9,295 nucleotides of DNA. It comes from Gemmatimonadaceae bacterium (lineage in GTDB: Bacteria > Latescibacterota > UBA2968 > UBA8231). The DNA lies in the NCBI GenBank assembly GCA_002726335.1, contig PBSR01000029.1:1-9295 (forward strand), in the 5' to 3' direction. The notes below the pieces were generated by a model. That model was not told the DNA's origin, did not search any database, and worked only from the letters and a program-made list of their open reading frames with translations. The position numbers and the translations under genes were made by a program. Shown here one piece after another: positions 6,915 through 9,295 of this stretch; within the stretch, counting starts at the first letter, position 1; every line of letters begins with the position of its first letter.

Positions 6915-7777
6915 TAGAGAAAGAACGGGTTGTGCGCCCGTTCTTCGGCCACCGTCGTCGCCGGACCGTGTCCGGGGTAGAGCGTCGTTGACGGCGGTAG
7001 CGACAGGAGCCCATCTGCTACCGCTGTCTTCTGCCCGGCGTAATCGGCCCGCCGTTTCGTTCCCCCAAGGGAGCCGGCGAACAGGGCATCACCGACGAAG
7101 GCGGCGCCCTCATCATGTACGAAGGAGACGCCTCCCGGTGTGTGCCCTCCCGTGGCCTGCACATGGAAGGCTTGTTCGCCGACGCTGAGATGCACTCCCG
7201 GGACCAGGCGCTCAGCCATGTGCCGTGCCCGGTTGCCGGCCAACTCGAGATCGGCGGCACTGATGGCCGCTACCGCCCCGGTGGCCTCAACGATGTCGCT
7301 CACGGCATCGACATGATCGTAGTGGCCATGGGTCAGCCATACGCTGACCACTTCGGCCTCAGCCTGTGCCGCAGCCTGCAGCATACGCTCGGGTTGGAAC
7401 CCGGGATCGATGACCGCGGCGCGGCGCGTCTGACGACAGATGGCCAGATACCCGTTCATCAGGAAGTCGGTACCCAGAACCAGCATCCGTACCTCGAGCC
7501 CGGATGATCTCTCGCCGTCCGCGTGCGGTTCGGTAGGAAAGAACGCCGCCAAAGCGCTGTCTTTCAGCTTGTCGGGATGAAGACCGAGGTCCCGAGCCAG
7601 CCGCGGCACGACGTCATCATCGGTGCGGCCTTCATAGGCCTCGATAGCCTCCAGATCCGAGACCGAGATCCCGGTTGTTGCGGACAGCTCCCGATGGGAG
7701 AGCTCCTGACCCCGCCGCGACTTGCCGACGACGTCACCGAACTCGTCCTCCAGCGCCTGGTAGGTGACGGGCTGCAT
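6914..7777 (-). CDS. HTH (XRE-type) / metallo-beta-lactamase-fold hydrolase fusion
   Basis: This 287-residue protein joins two domains. Residues about 10-75 resemble an XRE-family helix-turn-helix, with S-H-R-E-L-S-A-T-T-G-I-S and then the closing helix R-L-A-R-D-L-G-L. Residues about 96-280 are a metallo-beta-lactamase fold of the glyoxalase II-like group, with a complete metal-site set: THGHYDH (149-155; H150, H152, D154, H155), H212 in GGHTPGG, D230 in VGDALF and H270 in YPGHGP. It should be a cytoplasmic hydrolase, possibly acting on thioesters such as S-lactoylglutathione or persulfides, with zinc or iron. The substrate cannot be told. The HTH could bind DNA or serve as a protein-contact domain. 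The ATG lies only four bases after the lipoprotein stop codon and has no strong ribosome site, which suggests translational coupling. Its last ten codons lie inside a hairpin shared with the convergent gene. Confidence 0.9.
   Translation of the reverse strand: MQPVTYQALEDEFGDVVGKSRRGQELSHRELSATTGISVSDLEAIEAYEGRTDDDVVPRLARDLGLHPDKLKDSALAAFFPTEPHADGERSSGLEVRMLVLGTDFLMNGYLAICRQTRRAAVIDPGFQPERMLQAAAQAEAEVVSVWLTHGHYDHVDAVSDIVEATGAVAAISAADLELAGNRARHMAERLVPGVHLSVGEQAFHVQATGGHTPGGVSFVHDEGAAFVGDALFAGSLGGTKRRADYAGQKTAVADGLLSLPPSTTLYPGHGPATTVAEERAHNPFFL
6921..6945. terminator. Probable bidirectional intrinsic terminator
   Basis: AAGAACGGG (6921-6929) and CCCGTTCTT (6937-6945) form a perfect nine-pair stem with a seven-base loop. 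On the plus strand it ends the DUF547 transcript about 30-50 bases after its stop codon; there the U-rich part is the descending arm itself. On the minus strand the stem is followed by TCTCTAG, a short pyrimidine run that ends at the stop codon of the HTH-MBL gene. The stem therefore lies within coding sequence for that gene. The weak T-tracts make efficiency uncertain. Confidence 0.55.
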
Positions 7778-7781
7778 GCGC

Positions 7782-8441
7782 TCAGCCGGCCCGCATACTG
7801 CGAACCATCTGCTCGAAGGACTCGCTCAGTTCTGCCACTTCGACCTCGGGGCCGGTGAGTTTGAGGTAGAGGAAAGTGCTCCCCGTGTGCACGATGGCGC
7901 CCAGCAGACGGTACTGCTCCACGGCCCCTCCGCCCGTACTCATACCACCGCTGTACGTGCCGGCGGCATCGACCAGCGTCGCTTCGAGGCCACCATCACT
8001 CTGCAGGACCCAGCGTCTTGCCTGGGCGCCCGAATCACCGCCCTTCCCCTGGCTGAATTGGCCGATCCAACGGTCCACGTTGTCGTCGACGCTGCCCATG
8101 TTCCCGGCGAAGACGGCAAGACCGGCGCTCGTACCGCCGTGAACGGCGGGTACCGAGTACTGGGCGATGCGCATGCTGCTGGTGGGCTTTTCCGCCTGCC
8201 AGCCGGCGGGTACTTCTGTCAGAACGCCCTGCCACTGTTGCACATCCGCAGCGCCCGCATTCCCGCCGCCGACGGGAGCTCTGACGGCAGTCGGCGCCTT
8301 CGTCGCCGCGGCGCTGACACCGATGGGTGTCAGGTTCTTTTCCACCAGGGCGGCGTCGACTTGCTTTTCGCTGTAGTTCTGTCCGCAGGACAGCGCCACA
8401 AAGGCGATCAGGGCGAAGGACAACTGCTGCTTCGTGGTCAC
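7782..8441 (-). CDS. Small predicted lipoprotein of unknown function
   Basis: The product is 219 residues from a GTG at 8441, chosen because GAGGAG stands six bases before it. The frame also has a TTG six bases upstream, but that directly abuts the ribosome site, and an ATG two bases upstream runs at once into a stop. The N-terminus has one Lys, a hydrophobic stretch (about 8-18) and ALSC, an acceptable though not ideal lipobox, giving lipidation at C19. A low-complexity Ala/Gly/Pro linker (about 43-65) leads into a domain with P-A-G-W (78-81), S-S-M-R-I-A (88-93), G-S-V-D-D-N-V-D-R-W-I-G-Q-F (116-129) and a C-terminal L-K-L-T-G-P strand. I recognise the P-x-G-W / N-x-x-R-W-x-G-Q-F pattern from uncharacterised bacterial envelope proteins but know no function. 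Localisation is probably periplasmic membrane face. It sits between cobQ (51-base gap) and the HTH-MBL gene (4-base gap). Confidence 0.8.
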   Translation of the reverse strand: MTTKQQLSFALIAFVALSCGQNYSEKQVDAALVEKNLTPIGVSAAATKAPTAVRAPVGGGNAGAADVQQWQGVLTEVPAGWQAEKPTSSMRIAQYSVPAVHGGTSAGLAVFAGNMGSVDDNVDRWIGQFSQGKGGDSGAQARRWVLQSDGGLEATLVDAAGTYSGGMSTGGGAVEQYRLLGAIVHTGSTFLYLKLTGPEVEVAELSESFEQMVRSMRAG

Positions 8442-8492
8442 ATCCAACTCCTCGGGTCGAGATGCTGATCGTTCACCCGGGGAAACTATGGA

Positions 8493-9295
8493 TCATCCCG
8501 GTGGGAACAAGAACCGCTCCCACGCCTGCCAGCCTACGGCATCTTCCAGGGCGTCGGCAACGCGGTCGTACTCGGAATCGGGTGTCAGGCAGGGCGCCTG
8601 GTGCGTCAGACGCCAGCCCAGTTCGGTCAGCCAGCGCCGACGGAAGCCCTCGTGATGGAAGAGGCCGTGCAGGTACGTCCCCCACACCGCCCCGTCGTGC
8701 CCGACGGCGCCGTCGGCAACATCGACCGCATTTCCGGAGCGGCTGACGATGTGACCGAACGGTGAGGTCTGCTGACCGCGGGTCGTCTCCCCGGCATGGA
8801 TCTCGTACCCCTCGATACAGTCGCCGCTATCGCCCGCGGTGACCAGCACAGCCTGTGATGTCTGCTTGTCCTGACAGAAACCGGTTTCCACCGGCAACAG
8901 TCCCAGACCAGGACGCGACGAACCGGCGGCGGCCTCGACGCCGTCAGGGTCACGGATGAGTGTGCCCAGCATCTGAAAACCGCCGCACACGCCCGCCACG
9001 CGCGTGCCCTGGCGTACAGCGTCCTCGATGGCACGGTCCCATCCCATGGTGCGCAGCCAGTCGAGATCACTGAGAGTCGCTTTCGTGCCGGGCAGCAGGA
9101 TGGCGGCGGGACGGCCCACCTGCCGCGGATGCCGCACCCAGCGCAGGCGCACGCCGGGCTCGCGGACGATGGGGTCGAAGTCATCGAAGTTGGCGATGTG
9201 CGGCAGTTGCACGACGGCGACATCGCAGGAGATCTCTGCCGAGTCCGAGCCAGCGAATGAGACGGCGTCTTCCTCGGCGATCCCGAGGTAGGGCA
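8493..9295 (-). CDS. cobQ: Cobyric acid synthase, C-terminal part (cut by window edge)
   Basis: The visible 267 residues are the C-terminal part of CobQ, the glutamine- and ATP-dependent enzyme that amidates side chains b, d, e and g of adenosylcobyrinic acid a,c-diamide in vitamin B12 synthesis. The frame stays open to the right edge, so the start is outside; the N-terminal ATP-binding domain is almost wholly missing from view. Recognisable parts are LPYLGIAEED just inside the edge, QLPHIANFDDFDP with REPGV, ILLPGTK with a downstream D-L-D-W-L, the class I glutamine amidotransferase nucleophile in GVCGGFQMLG (the Cys lies about 125 residues into the visible part), and the catalytic His in GTYLHGLF near the C-terminus. 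Length and motifs look normal and active. Other cob genes would be expected beyond the right edge. The lipoprotein gene follows after 51 bases; whether it is co-transcribed is unclear. Confidence 0.95.
   Translation of the reverse strand, partial: PYLGIAEEDAVSFAGSDSAEISCDVAVVQLPHIANFDDFDPIVREPGVRLRWVRHPRQVGRPAAILLPGTKATLSDLDWLRTMGWDRAIEDAVRQGTRVAGVCGGFQMLGTLIRDPDGVEAAAGSSRPGLGLLPVETGFCQDKQTSQAVLVTAGDSGDCIEGYEIHAGETTRGQQTSPFGHIVSRSGNAVDVADGAVGHDGAVWGTYLHGLFHHEGFRRRWLTELGWRLTHQAPCLTPDSEYDRVADALEDAVGWQAWERFLFPPG

Noticed and set aside
8471..8486. Imperfect palindrome around CCCGGG after the cobQ stop
   Set aside because: Only 12 of 16 positions are symmetric and no T-run follows, so neither a terminator nor an operator can be claimed.
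8480..8520. Possible promoter for the lipoprotein gene (CATAGT as -10)
   Set aside because: The -10 matches four of six positions and no acceptable -35 lies at the right distance.

Overview
The window is a GC-rich, densely coding stretch of bacterial chromosome. All but one of its genes lie on the minus strand. Three features suggest an aerobic or facultative proteobacterium, probably a gammaproteobacterium: an [Fe-S] 2-oxoacid:ferredoxin oxidoreductase of the two-subunit type, a secreted DUF547 protein, and anabolic cobalamin synthesis. That placement is inferred from gene style only. No rRNA or other marker gene is present. There are no tRNAs, CRISPR arrays, insertion sequences or phage genes.

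Right part, read on the minus strand: the C-terminal half of cobyric acid synthase (cobQ, cut by the right edge) is followed by a small lipoprotein with a GTG start. Four bases after the lipoprotein stop codon begins an unusual fusion of an XRE-type helix-turn-helix with a metallo-beta-lactamase-fold hydrolase. This gene converges with a plus-strand DUF547 gene for an exported protein. The two stop codons lie about 20 bases apart, beside two strong inverted repeats that look like a shared terminator.

Centre: head to head with the DUF547 gene is a 727-residue relative of the excision-repair ATPase UvrA. It keeps the UvrA layout but lacks the insertion domain and has lost most ATPase catalytic residues, so it looks like a pseudo-ATPase. 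This is the most unusual gene in the window.

Left part: a good sigma-70-type promoter, partly inside the 3' end of the UvrA-like gene, should drive a four-gene minus-strand run: a tandem-CBS protein, korA (gamma-alpha fusion), korB, and a second CBS protein carrying an N-terminal zinc ribbon (cut by the left edge). KorAB oxidises a 2-oxoacid, most likely 2-oxoglutarate, with CoA, and reduces ferredoxin. The CBS proteins on both sides probably sense adenylate or a similar nucleotide and may tie the enzyme to energy state. That link is inferred from context.
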